Below are positions 1 through 9,452 of a stretch of 64,000 nt of DNA, piece by piece. This DNA is from Miscanthus floridulus (taxonomy: Eukaryota; Streptophyta; Magnoliopsida; Poales; Poaceae). Below the pieces are notes generated by a model. That model saw only the letters and a list, made by a program, of their open reading frames with translations. It did not search any database and was not told where the DNA came from. Position 1 is the stretch's first letter. Every line of letters starts with the position of its first letter. A program made the position numbers and the translations under genes. The stretch spans positions 56,668,078 to 56,732,077 of the forward strand of contig NC_089591.1 of NCBI RefSeq assembly GCF_019320115.1. The letters are read 5' to 3'.

Positions 1-142
1 TCTCTTGCTTCCAACCAAATGCATGAACCTCAATTTGCCTAACCCTGACATCAACAAGGGCAGCTGTCCTGTCAACACGAGGAAACAGATAAGACAGTTT
101 AAGCACGCACCACAAAAAATTAAAAAGTACTACTGATTAGGA

Positions 143-424
143 TGATGGATAAGTCTCTGTGTGGGGCTGCAGCTAGGACTAGCATCTTGGAGTAGCATCT
201 AGGACACTAGGACACTAGCATCCAGGACAGTATCGAGGACTAGCATCTAGGACTAGCATCTTGACATATGCTTGGCTGGCTAGCAGCCTATAAATATATA
301 TCCCCAACCCCTCAAGTTGGCATGACATTTGTGTGAGAAATAAACCAGAAAATTACCCCAACTCCTAGTGTCATCCTCTCTCGATGAGAGTAAGAATTCT
401 GCTATTATCAAGAGTAAGAATTCA
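143..424 (+). repeat. 5' LTR of the copia element
   Basis: Begins TGATGGATAAG and ends GTAAGAATTCA. It matches 1857-2150 along its length, including the TATA-like TATAAATA (289-296) and the downstream CTCTCGATGAGAG inverted repeat. The front half is built of short units around GCATCTAGGAC whose number differs between the two LTRs, so the copies differ in length (282 against 294 bp). Confidence 0.88.
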
Positions 425-1846
425 ACGACTTAATTGGGTGTACAAGCTGAAGAGGGATGAAGCCGGCGCCATCGTCAGGCACAAGGCTCGCTTGGTGGCA
501 CGAGGTTTCGTGCAGCAAGAGGGGGTCGACTTCGACGACGCCTTTGCTCCCGTGGCACGGATGGAGTCCGTGCGACTCCTCCTTGCGCTAGCTGCCCAGG
601 AGGGCTGGCGTGTTCATCACATGGACGCCAAGTCGGCGTTCCTTAACGACGACTTGAAGGAGGAGGTCTACGTGCACTAGCCGCCGGGATTTGAGATCCC
701 CGAGAAGGAGGGGCACTGCGCAAGGCCCTCTATGGCTTGCGGCAGGCACCGAGGGCGTAGAATGCCAAGTTAGATTCCACGCTAAAGGGGATAGGCTTCG
801 AGCAAAGCCCGCACGAGGCGGCCATCTACCGACGGGGCAGTGGAGGAAATGCTCTGCTGGTGGGTGTCTACGTCGATGACTTAGTGATCACCGGCACCAA
901 GGATGCGGAGGTGGTGGCATTCAAGGAAGAGATGAAGACCACCTTCCAGATGAGTGACCTGGGGCCTCTCTCCTTCTACCTGGGAATTGAGGTGCACCAG
1001 GATGACTCCGGGATCATGCTTTGACAGACCGCCTACGCCAAGCGCGTCGTTGAGCTAGCTGGGCTCACCGACTGCAACCCAGCTCTCACTCCGATGGAGG
1101 AGAGGCTGAAACTGAGCCGCGATAGCACGACGGAGGAGGTGGACGCTACGCAGTACCGACGTCTTGTGGGGAGCCTCCGCTACCTCACCCACACACGGCC
1201 AGACTTGGCATTCTCCGTCGGCTACGTTAGTCGGTTCATGCAGCGACCGACGACGGAGCACCAGCAGGCTGTGAAGAGGATCATTCGCTACGTTGCGGGG
1301 ACTCTCGACCACGGCCTCTACTACCCTAGGTACCCTAGGTGCCCTGGGGCGGCATACTTCGTCGGGTACAGCGACAGCGACCACGCTGGCGAAATCGACA
1401 CCAGCAAGAGCACGAGCGGGATCCTCTTCCTCCTCGGCAAGTGCCTCGTTAGCTGACAGTCGGTCAAGCAGCAGGTGATGGCCCTGTCCAGTTGCGAGGC
1501 CGAGTACATAGCGGCCTCCACCGCTTCGACTCAGGCGCTCTGACTCGCTCGACTGCTTGGTGATCTCCTCGGCAGAGACACTAGAGCGGTGGAGCTTAGG
1601 ATGGACAGCAAGTCGGCTCTGGCCCTGGCAAAGAACCCCGTTTTCCATGAACGGAGTAAGCACATCCGGGTGAGGTACCACTTCATCCGAGGCTGTTTGG
1701 AGGAAGGGAGCATCAAGGCGAGCTACATCAACACCAAGGACCAGCTTGCGGACCTGCTTACCAAGCCTCTTGGGAGGATTAAGTTCCTTGAGCTCTGCTC
1801 CAGGACCGGGATGGTTCAACTTTCCCACAAGACGCGCACAAGACTT
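425..1846 (+). pseudogene. copia pol remnant: reverse transcriptase and RNase H
   Basis: RVT_2-type copia RT begins at about 437 (WVYKLKRDEAG, ARLVARGF, DFDDAFAPVARM, HHMDAKSAFL), and the catalytic YVDD is encoded at 869-880. RNase H follows, with CEAEY near 1495 and a DSKSAL block near 1608. The copy is dead: in-frame stops at 678-680, 758-760, 1022-1024, 1454-1456 and 1541-1543, plus a small frame-changing deletion near 708. Each stop lies where copia pol normally has Gln, Arg or Trp, so each can arise by one C-to-T or G-to-A change. Integrase, protease and gag are absent. Confidence 0.9.
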
Positions 1847-1856
1847 AGGAGGAGAA

Positions 1857-2150
1857 TGATGTATAAGTCTCTGTGTGGGGCTGCAGCTAGGACTAGCATC
1901 TAGGGCATTAGCATCTTGAACTAGCATCTAGGACTAGCATCTAGGACAGCATCTAGGACAGTATCTTAGCATCTAGGACTAGCATCTTGACATATGCTTG
2001 GCTGGCTAGCAGCCTATAAATATGTATCCCCAACCCTTCAGGTTGGCATGACATTTGTGTGAGAAATAAACCAGAAAATTGCCCCAACTCCTAGTGTCAT
2101 CCTCTCTCGATGAGAGTAAGAATTCTGCTACTACCAAGAGTAAGAATTCA
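1857..2150 (+). repeat. 3' LTR of the copia element
   Basis: Starts TGATGTATAAG directly after the purine tract and ends GTAAGAATTCA. TATAAATA lies at 2015-2022. It shares the 12-base direct repeat GAGTAAGAATTC, present twice near the end of each LTR. Confidence 0.88.
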
Positions 2151-2592
2151 GCGACTAATAACTGTATATTGAACTTGTAAGTTATAATGCAAGAATAAGT
2201 TTAGATTAACTCAAGGGTTAAAGATAACAGCTACAAAGCCTACCCATTATTGAAGAAACAATAATTTTTTTTAATTTCACTTACCCTGTCTGCACCATGT
2301 ATAAGTTGAAATCGCATGATTTGCTAAAACACTCATGCATTTGTTATCAATTAGGTTGTTGAACTCTGTCCTTTCAGCAGAGAGATCACCAAACCCTATT
2401 ATCCTCTTGGCACAGCGAACAGATAATATTGTTTATTTTTCTGTTGCAATCCAGTAACACCCGTGACAGCAGAAGAATGGAAATCCTTATACACTCTCTT
2501 GGGCTTCCATGAATCACCTTTGTCTTTTCAAAATATAACAACATGATCACTTCTTCCTCCAGTTACAAAGCATGCATCAGACCAGGGTAAGA

Positions 2593-3407
2593 AACTAACT
2601 TTGTTTATGATTCCTTTTGTGTGAATCTAAAACCCGAACGCTTTATCAGAAGAGAACTCCTGTGGTCAAACCAACCAATCACATCACTATCGCGAGGTAA
2701 TTGGAAAATCTGATTAAAGAAAGGTTGAAGAATAATCAATCCAAAGTTAATGAGCTTTTTTATGAAATTTAACATGATTAAATGGGAGGATCCTCAGAAC
2801 ATATATTTTCTAAGTTACTGTGTTTTAGTATATAATCCACCCTCAATCTTCGAAGGAGCTAACTGCGTGTTTGCTTTTCTAGACAAAAGTAAACCATACA
2901 ATAATCAACATGTGCATTTCTTGATGAGACCTAGCTAGACAAGCATCTAGATTTTTAAACTACAACCCTTATATCCCAATGCATGATCCTTCTATATAGC
3001 GAAATAACAAAACATACACAATTAGTCAATAATTGCACAACAATATATGCATCCACAGTGCAACCTGTGCCGCAAATTTCAGTGACAATGGAATCAGAAT
3101 CTGAAATAGTTCATCCTACGCAGCACCCATTCCTAATCCTTCACTTTTGTGCTGCTGCTAGCAAAATTTAGTGCTTGTAGGAGAGTTAGATGATTAAATT
3201 AACAGTGAAGTAAATTATAAAGAAAAGTGACTTTTGAGATTTATTAATTAAACCAACAAAAGGGCACTTAGATTGAGGATATAGAGATGGAATAAGAGTT
3301 AGGATACAAAGATTTTAATCCTAACCCTTCGTGTTTTTTCAGTTGAAGGGTTAGAACTACCACACTGACATATCCCAGTCCTAACCCCCTATCACTAATC
3401 AATAAAT
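2593..3407. other. AT-rich stretch, no gene recognised
   Basis: No reading frame here resembles a known protein on either strand. Its place between recognised minus-strand exons suggests intron sequence of the WD40 pseudogene, but that is inference. Confidence 0.4.
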
Positions 3408-3542
3408 TCAAAAAGTCTGCCAGGAACATGGGTATGCAGGCTGCTGACCTGTAACTCTTCTAGAAAATTTAGCAAGCTCAATGGCATTATGTTTAGCCAA
3501 CTTTCCAGCTAGTTCTCTCGTGTCCAGAGAATCTAAGTTCCA
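3408..3542 (-). other. possible internal exon, minus strand
   Basis: A good acceptor (TTCTTTATCAG, cut between 3543 and 3542) is followed by 44 codons reading WNLDSLDTRELAGKLAK and on to a stop at 3408. A second frame of the same stretch (MPLSLLNFLEELQ to FEFID) is also open, so the coding frame is uncertain. The preceding GC-rich exon ends in the same phase (GCC GCC|GTGAGT), so the two could be spliced. It may be the upstream part of the WD40 gene; I do not recognise the peptide. Confidence 0.35.
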
Positions 3543-4040
3543 CTGATAAAGAACCAAAGAATGTATTTGGTCAGACGGGTGGACACATATATATTTGACA
3601 AAGTGAATTGAGGAATGTACTATGACCAAATTCAATGACATGCCTCAGAATCCTCCCTTGGGCATGCACACATGAATGTGCTGTCCAAATCAAACAAAAC
3701 ATTACGAAGTGATGGCATAATCCAAAAGGCCAGGACACAAAGATCCAGGAGAAAACATGAAAAGCACCTGAAAAATAGAGGAGCAGATCCCAAATCGAAA
3801 AATGGTCCTGTCCAAATCGAACGGTGCAGCATGAGGAAGGGCAAAAATCGAAAAGCCAATTCACCCACATTCTTGCCATAACCCTTGCCAAACAACAATC
3901 AACTCCAAACGGACCCCGTAGGCCAGATGCACCAGAGATATGGAAAGAGGGTGAAGAAAATGCAGAGGTTAAGGAGGCATGCAGAAACATTAACAAATAT
4001 GGAAGAGAAAAAAAAGAGGAAAAGTGCAAGAGAAACTCAC

Positions 4041-4550
4041 GGCGGCCTTGACGCAGGGGAGCGGCGACGACGGTCCCCAAGGCCGAGGCCGGCACCGGGA
4101 CGCCGGCGGCCGAGGCCCGTTCGTGCCGTGCCCGCTGTGCCGGTGCGCTAGGGACCGGCGGAGCGTCCGTGCCCAGGCCGGCACGCCGGGGGCCGCCCGC
4201 GCCGAGGGAGAGGAAGAGGCCACGCGCGACCGTGACGGCACGGCAGACGGAGGATGCGCGCGAGGCGACCTCGCAGCCGCAACAACCCGGCAGGGCGAGG
4301 ACGCGGTGGCGCCGGCGCAGGGATCCAGCGACTTCACGGGATACGGAACAAAGGTCGAAGCGAGTGGGAGAAAGGGCAGCGCGGTTCCCAGGCGACGAAA
4401 GATACGGCGAGGTAACCGTCGTGGACGCCCGGACGAGGGGAGTGACTGAGCGGACGGGGAGGGAGCGATTGGCGGCGTGGCCTTGCGGTTGCGGAGGCGG
4501 AGCGACGCTGAGGGTATGGGTACGCGGGTGGGTAAGGATTTCGTCGGCGA
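4041..4550 (-). other. GC-rich leader exon with splice donor, probable 5' end of the minus-strand gene
   Basis: A sharply bounded GC-rich island ends on the minus strand at GCCGCC|GTGAGT (4041/4040), a strong plant splice donor, and is followed by a T-rich intron-like stretch (4040 to 3543). I find no ATG on the minus strand between 4041 and about 4550, so as it stands this looks like untranslated leader or a first exon that has lost its start. Such GC-rich first exons are typical of grass genes. A Mutator-like terminal repeat begins immediately upstream, at 4560. Confidence 0.4.
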
Positions 4551-4559
4551 AAAAAAAAA

Positions 4560-4790
4560 GGGGCTCTTGCGTTTGTACCCTTGTTTTGTATTGAAATTGT
4601 GATTTTGCCCCTATTTTTTTGACTTTGTGAATTTACCCCTACTGTGCCGTTCACGAAGCACCAGTTTGCCCCTGCTCCGTCATCCACCCCTAACGGTGTT
4701 AAACTTTGTACAAAAGGACATAAATGCCCATGCGATTTTACCCCTGTTTGTTATGCCTAATTGTGATTTTACCCTGATTTGGAATTAGAC
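4560..4790. repeat. left terminal inverted repeat, MULE-like
   Basis: Starts GGGGCTCTTGCG and contains GTGATTTTGCCCCTA. Pairs in inverted orientation with 8040-8276. It lies directly upstream of the GC-rich leader exon ending at 4041; MULEs are known to favour gene 5' ends. Confidence 0.55.
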
Positions 4791-5110
4791 TTTTTTATTG
4801 TATGCTGACAATTGATTAAATTTGGTCAAACATATTTGGCACAACTTGCAATTATTTGAACTCAGATTTAATATTGATAAATATTCAAAATTTTGGGACC
4901 AAAAGGTTCATGATGCTGGGATGGGAGATTACATAAGATGCTACAGAGATCGATTCATATGTAGACAGTGGACTGGACTCCGCCGCGTTTCAGTGTGTTC
5001 TAGTCTCAAATTAGTTCCTGTATAGCACAAGCCAGATGTAAATGATCACGCTGCACACATATGCCTCTCCATGTACAAGCTAAGGCTAGGATCGTCAGCG
5101 ACTCTAGCTT

Positions 5111-6269
5111 TCAGAGGCTTTGGTCTCTGCTCGATGCCGTCGCGTCCAGCGTCGGCGTAGCCCTGGACGCTGCCGCCTTCTCCCGGTGAAACCTCCTGAA
5201 GTCGGCGCCGAGGCCGACGTCCACGTCCCACTTCATCTTCTCCGCCAGCCTCGACAGAAACATATTTAGAATTAGTTGGTAGAGATAATTGAAGGCTAAC
5301 CATAGTTTCAAAACCAAAGCTTGCAGCATCTGACTTTTGTAAGCATACAAAGCAACATGTAAACTGAAATAGCAGTGTCTGATAATATCCTTACTTAGAG
5401 GGCTTTCATCACGGTGTTCCTCAACCTTATCTGCACATATTGCAGTACCAGGCACAGCTCCACCAAATAGTGGCAACTTGCCGTTTTCAGCATTTGCAAG
5501 GTTCTCAGAATCTTTGAACTCGATCTTTCCATGTTTCGAAGGAACATCATCATCATTTTCAGAATGCAGCGACATGCCATTCTCAACTTCTATAGGGTTT
5601 TCAGAGTCCAAAGACCCCATCTCGAGATACTTTGACACCATAATCTCGTCTTCCTTCGCCACATTTAAGTCTGGAGATGAGGATAACATGATCATTTCCA
5701 GAATCATCCATTCCTGACGGGGACTTCTTGGGTGATGAGATGAGGATAACATCTGGAGAACAACCAGCATATGACAAGGACAGCTGCACAAATCCAGCTG
5801 GTGTGTGGAACAGGTCAGTAGATGTCAAGGAGAACTCCTGGACCAGCTTTCCATCACGCATTACGATGTCTGCCAGAGGAACAAGGGCAAAGCCAAGGAG
5901 CTGATCTTCCAGGTAGTTCCTCACTCTGCTTAACATCCATATCTCGCACGTGAGTGAAGCATCAACAGTCTGGATATCAAGCCGTAGGCTTTCCTCAAAT
6001 ACCGGGTTGCGCCCAGCACTGTTGATCACCTTGGTTGAGCATGAAACATCAGGGCTGCTCGTGAGGCACAGCTTTGCATACACATCCTGTTTGTGATAGA
6101 TACAAACATTGTGGATGTCGCGTGCCTGGTGTACAAACACATCCAAGTAGCCAATGCATTTGTCTTTTCTGTTAGCGTCAGGAACAAAGTTGGTGGCCCT
6201 CTGAGTGATAATTTCAGTGTTCAGAAACTGTGGCTCGGCCACAGGGCCAGTTTGGTAAGTAGCCGCCAT
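5111..6269 (-). CDS. C2-domain protein (Ca2+-dependent lipid-binding type), one frameshift, one intron
   Basis: ATG at 6269 (MAATYQTGPVAEPQ); stop at 5111. Residues about 35-140 form one C2 domain: GYLDVFVHQARDIHNV, DVYAKLCL, RNPVFEESLRLDI, EDQLLGFALVPL. Proteins of this plant family have one C2 domain, which in general binds acidic phospholipid, often with Ca2+. An acidic linker follows, then a C-terminal helix (RLAEKMKWDVDVG) resembling the family's conserved end. The frame changes near 5680, where a VILISSP motif seen once upstream recurs 5 bases short. Donor GTAAGG lies at 5391; the acceptor is unclear, though 5291 (TTAG|CC) keeps the frame. In the opposite transcriptional sense to the FPP gene. 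Could be expressed if the frameshift is an assembly error. Confidence 0.65.
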
Positions 6270-6286
6270 TGCTGGTGCGCTAAGTA

Positions 6287-7313
6287 CTGCGGTACACACC
6301 GAAAAAAGAAATAGGTTCAGTGCTAAATCAGAAAGAAAGTTGTTTGAACAAATAACACAGCTGGTAGCCTTGTAAGAAAACAATACTAATGCAAAGCTCA
6401 GCCTAGGTCAAACTGATAGTCACAAATCTGTTTCAATACTTAGGTAAAAGGATTGGATCTACATCTTTGGGCTCACAGTTTCCAGAGCATAATCATGTAA
6501 AACTAAAAAGTAAGGCCGTTGCTAGTTCTAGATTTTTAAAATAAATAACTGAACCAGACAGAAGTAAACGTTGGGCCCTAGGTACTCTCTAATCAGGAAA
6601 CTAACTTAGGTATTGGGCTCAGATCTGAAGGAATTTTAGCTCAAAGATCTCCTACAACTGCAGGAAAAAGAAAAGATTCTAGTGGTAGAAAGGTAACCTG
6701 TACAGTACTGATTTGCTCTGAAACAGAAAGAGCACGTGAGGACTGAGGACAAACGAACTTGGGACAGCAAACGGAAGCAGCATCCAGTGTGCAAACGCAG
6801 AAGGCTGGACGATCTGACAATTTGCATCTTTACCTATAGCCTAGATTTATGACTCCCAGAAATCAGAGAGTGAGTTGCAGCAAACGCACATTTGGTACAT
6901 CCAATTCGAACCCACTGTCAGCCCAAATACTGGAATCAACGTCATAGTGTGGTCTGATGACTCACCGATCACAGCAAAATGCAAACGCAAAAGAAAGCAT
7001 GAGCAGCGATGTGAGGTACTAATAGCTAGGCACGTAATATAATGTCAAACTCGATTCAGTGAACAAAGAACTGAGATTCTTAGCCTCTCGCACTAATCAG
7101 AAGCCCTATCCGTAACGAAAAGAAATCTTTCTGGCCGGAAAATTTCGAGGATTTGCCCCAACAAGCGGGAGGAAATCCAAGAGGAAAAGCCCCCCAAATC
7201 AGAACGAGCAGGGGGTAACTAACGCAGGGATCGTCTGGCCTCGGAATACTAGTGGCGGACTGAGTGATTAGGGACTTGTAATGCAAAATTACGGGGAGAA
7301 TGGCGGTAATTAC
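6287..7313 (-). other. 5'-UTR intron of the C2-domain gene
   Basis: Donor GAAGAAG|GTAATTACC at 7314/7313; acceptor TTTCTTTTTTCGGTGTGTACCGCAG, exon resuming at 6286, only 17 bases before the ATG at 6269. A leader intron just ahead of the start codon is common in plant genes and often boosts expression. Inferred from splice signals only. Confidence 0.5.
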
Positions 7314-8030
7314 CTTCTTCGCTGGGGATTAACGGGGAGAACGACGACGGGGCGCACGGTGAGGAGGAGGAACTGCAGCGGCAGCATCGAAGGAAGACCT
7401 GCACGCGCACGCATGGCTCGTCCATGCGTTCCGCGCACGCCGAGACCTGCGGGCGGGCGCCGCGACCTCCCCGCGGCCGCCTGGAGGAAGCCGCGCGCCC
7501 CGCCGATGCAGCCGCCGCGGCCAGAAGGCAGCCGCGCCCCACGCCCTGGAGGCAGCCCCGCCCCGCTGGTTCTTCCGCCGCTGCCGCAGCTCCCCCGGCC
7601 AGATCTAGTGGTGGTGCGGGGGATCGAGCCCCCTCTCTCCTCCCTCCGGCGATGGTGCGGCGCGTGGACGACAGATCCGGTGGTAGCTCGGCGCGGGGAC
7701 GTCGGATCCGGCGGCGGCACGGGGAGCCCCCTATCTCCTCCCTCCAGCGACGGCGCGGCACGGGGACCGAGGAGCTCCTCTGTCTCCTTCTCCGGCGGCG
7801 TCGATCTGGGCGAGGAGGTCCTCCCTCTCCCTCAAGCCCGCCGGCCATGCTCGCACGGCCGCAGCGCCTAGAGGAAGGTCGTGCCCGCACCTAGAGCCGT
7901 GGGCCCGCGCCCACAACCAGGAGGCAGCCCCTTCCCACGCCCGCGCTCTGGAGCCACGGCCTCCCCTTCGCTGCTTCTTTAGCCGCCGCCGCCGGGAACC
8001 CGCGCTCACGAACAGCCCGAGCCGACAGAC
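7314..8030 (-). promoter_or_regulatory. GC-rich leader exon / CpG-island-like 5' region of the C2-domain gene
   Basis: Very GC-rich stretch ending at the donor at 7314. Long open frames exist on both strands, but their composition (Arg, Pro, Ala, Ser runs) is what GC-rich non-coding DNA gives. Read as leader and core promoter of the minus-strand C2 gene; the transcription start is not visible. Confidence 0.45.
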
Positions 8031-8039
8031 GACGCCCGT

Positions 8040-8276
8040 GCTTCAGTCTGGGATGGATGAGGTGATAAGGATAAGGGGCATTATGGTCATTTAGTCCTTG
8101 CTTTTCAGATTTGGAATTTTTTTAATTCGTTTAATCCATGTTAATTTGACGGACGTGAGAAGCAGGGGCAAACGGACCATTCAATTTAAAATAACAAGGG
8201 TAAAAACACAAAGTTAAAAAAGTAGGGGCAAAATCACAATTAGCTTACTGGACGAGGGTAAGAACACAATTATCCC
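8040..8276. repeat. right terminal inverted repeat, MULE-like
   Basis: On the minus strand it starts GGGATAATTGTGTTCTTACC and continues with GTGATTTTGCCCCTAC, matching the plus strand from 4560. The A run that follows at 8277-8284 could be part of a target duplication. Confidence 0.55.
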
Positions 8277-8284
8277 AAAAAAAA

Positions 8285-9452
8285 GGGAGAGGAGTCGTCC
8301 GCACGGTGAAACAAGGGTGTTTCATATGCTCATGTCGTCTTGTCCTAGGTCCACTTGTCAATCAGTGGGTAGAAAGTTTTTTTCGGCGACAAATGATTCT
8401 CGATCCTGGGCTCTGTTTACATAGATATAGATATAAATATACACGTATAGTGTGGAGTTTCTCAAAGTAGCCGTATTTAGAGATACCGACTAATCGGATT
8501 TTAGGCCCACCTCATCTTATTTCTGGGCTTCCGGCCATCATCAGCACAGGCCCACTTCCAATCGAGTCTGTAAGCCTGGTGCGTTTTTTTTTTCTTTTTG
8601 CGAGGAAAGCCTGGTATGGTTCCCAAAGCGGAGAGAACCGAATCCTCTTTTACTCTACTGCGACCGCCGCCGAGAAGGCCACGGCAATGGCTTTCGAGGC
8701 TTCTTTGAGTGCCACCTCCCGCACGGGACGGACGCGCCACGGCACCACGCCCCGTTCGCTCAAAATGAACCAGAGAAATTTATGGGAGAAAAATACTGTT
8801 TTGAATAAAAAAAAGAAGAGGATAAGCCGGGTGTAAGGGCACGAGAACGGAGCCCACCTCCCGGGTATGGCGGAAGCAGGAGCACGCGGTTTTGGTTGCA
8901 GTTCAGTGGTAGGAGCTTCCTGCTCCCTCAGGCTGCACATGCTTGTTCGCGTCGCTCACGGCTCACCGTCTTGATAGCCAGCGCGCGATAGATCGGCGGA
9001 GCCTTCGGGCACGCTCGTCCGTAAGAGACTCCCGAAGCCATGACTTTCATAGTCTAGCCGACAGGATATCCAATACTACGAATGGATTTGGACCTCGCCA
9101 TACTAGAGCATGTACTTTTTTATTGTCATGGCAGCCGCTAGTTTTTTCAGATTAGGATGAGTGTTTTTTTCATCTTGGATTGAATATTGATCTGATTTGT
9201 CGTACATCACTATGCACTATGCACTATGGAGTAGACTGCCTTGTGTGTAAACTGTTACAAAACGGATTTTACTTGTATTTTAGTATTAGTTTTTGAATAA
9301 GATGGTAACTTTGGGAGATTTCAATTAAACTTGTCAGTAAACCTTGTTTGATGGCAACAGCAACTTATGTAATCCGTAACTTTCTAACTCTGCTGTTTCA
9401 GAATATGCTTGATAGCTACACTTCGTAGAGGAAGAAGTATCCAGCAGGAAGA
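8285..9452. other. intergenic stretch, probable 5' region of the FPP gene
   Basis: No protein recognised. A short GC-rich patch (8650-8760) and a plausible acceptor (CTCTGCTGTTTCAG, ending 9401) just upstream of the FPP frame suggest a leader exon and intron, but no donor could be paired with it. Confidence 0.3.

Larger units (their letters stand above)
143..2150 (+). mobile_element. Ty1/copia LTR retrotransposon, internally deleted
   Basis: Two direct LTR-like repeats (143-424 and 1857-2150) flank a plus-strand copia reverse transcriptase/RNase H remnant. A purine tract AGGAGGAGAA (1847-1856) sits immediately before the 3' LTR, as a polypurine tract should. The sequence passes straight from the 5' LTR into the start of the RT domain, so primer-binding site, gag, protease and integrase are missing. 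No convincing target-site duplication is seen (TAGGA on the left, GCGAC on the right). The element lies within an intron of the minus-strand WD40 pseudogene. It cannot be autonomous. Confidence 0.9.
1..2592 (-). pseudogene. WD40-repeat protein gene, broken; two exons recognised, continues off the left edge
   Basis: Two exons are seen. Exon about 2592-2285 carries WD-like stretches: FVTGG, then SDHVVIF, DSWKPK, HSSAVTGV, a KRIIGF block and CDFNLYMVQTG; it ends at a GG|GTAAG donor at 2285/2284. The next exon, 68-1, begins after a pyrimidine-rich CAG acceptor and reads TAALVDVRVRQIEVHAFGWKQE in pieces. Splicing the two keeps phase (ACA GG|G ACA), giving MVQTG-TAALVDVR. This order matches a plant transducin/WD40-like superfamily protein as I remember it; beta-propellers of this kind act as interaction scaffolds. 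Damage: an in-frame TGA after VVIF (about 2527), a frame change near 2430 and another near 2312. The intron between the two exons holds a copia element. Family call fairly sure; exact orthologue unknown. Confidence 0.6.
4560..8276. mobile_element. candidate Mutator-like / Pack-MULE segment carrying the C2-domain gene
   Basis: The left end (4560-4790) and the reverse complement of the right end (8276-8040) align over roughly 200 bases. Shared blocks include AATTGTGATTTTGCCCCTA, a run of T then ACTTTGTG, TTTGCCCCTGCT and a final block with AATGCCC. Long divergent terminal inverted repeats of this composition are typical of grass MULEs. Outside the termini lie 10 A (4550-4559) and 8 A (8277-8284), compatible with an A-rich 8-9 bp target duplication but not proof, since A runs are common. 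The interior holds the C2-domain gene with its leader and intron. The alternative is two separate MULE-derived MITEs that happen to be inverted. Confidence 0.4.

Noticed and set aside
1055..1927. A 290-codon open frame on the minus strand
   Set aside because: Antisense shadow of the copia pol remnant; its composition follows the GC-rich codons of the plus strand and it has no domain.
4041..4337. A GC-rich first coding exon spliced to 3408-3542
   Set aside because: Phase fits, but no ATG exists on the minus strand in this island, so it is kept only as a possible leader exon.
7249..8009. Long Arg/Pro/Ala/Ser-rich frames on both strands
   Set aside because: All are in a GC-rich leader region where stops are rare by composition. 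No domain, and a leader-exon explanation with a splice donor is better.
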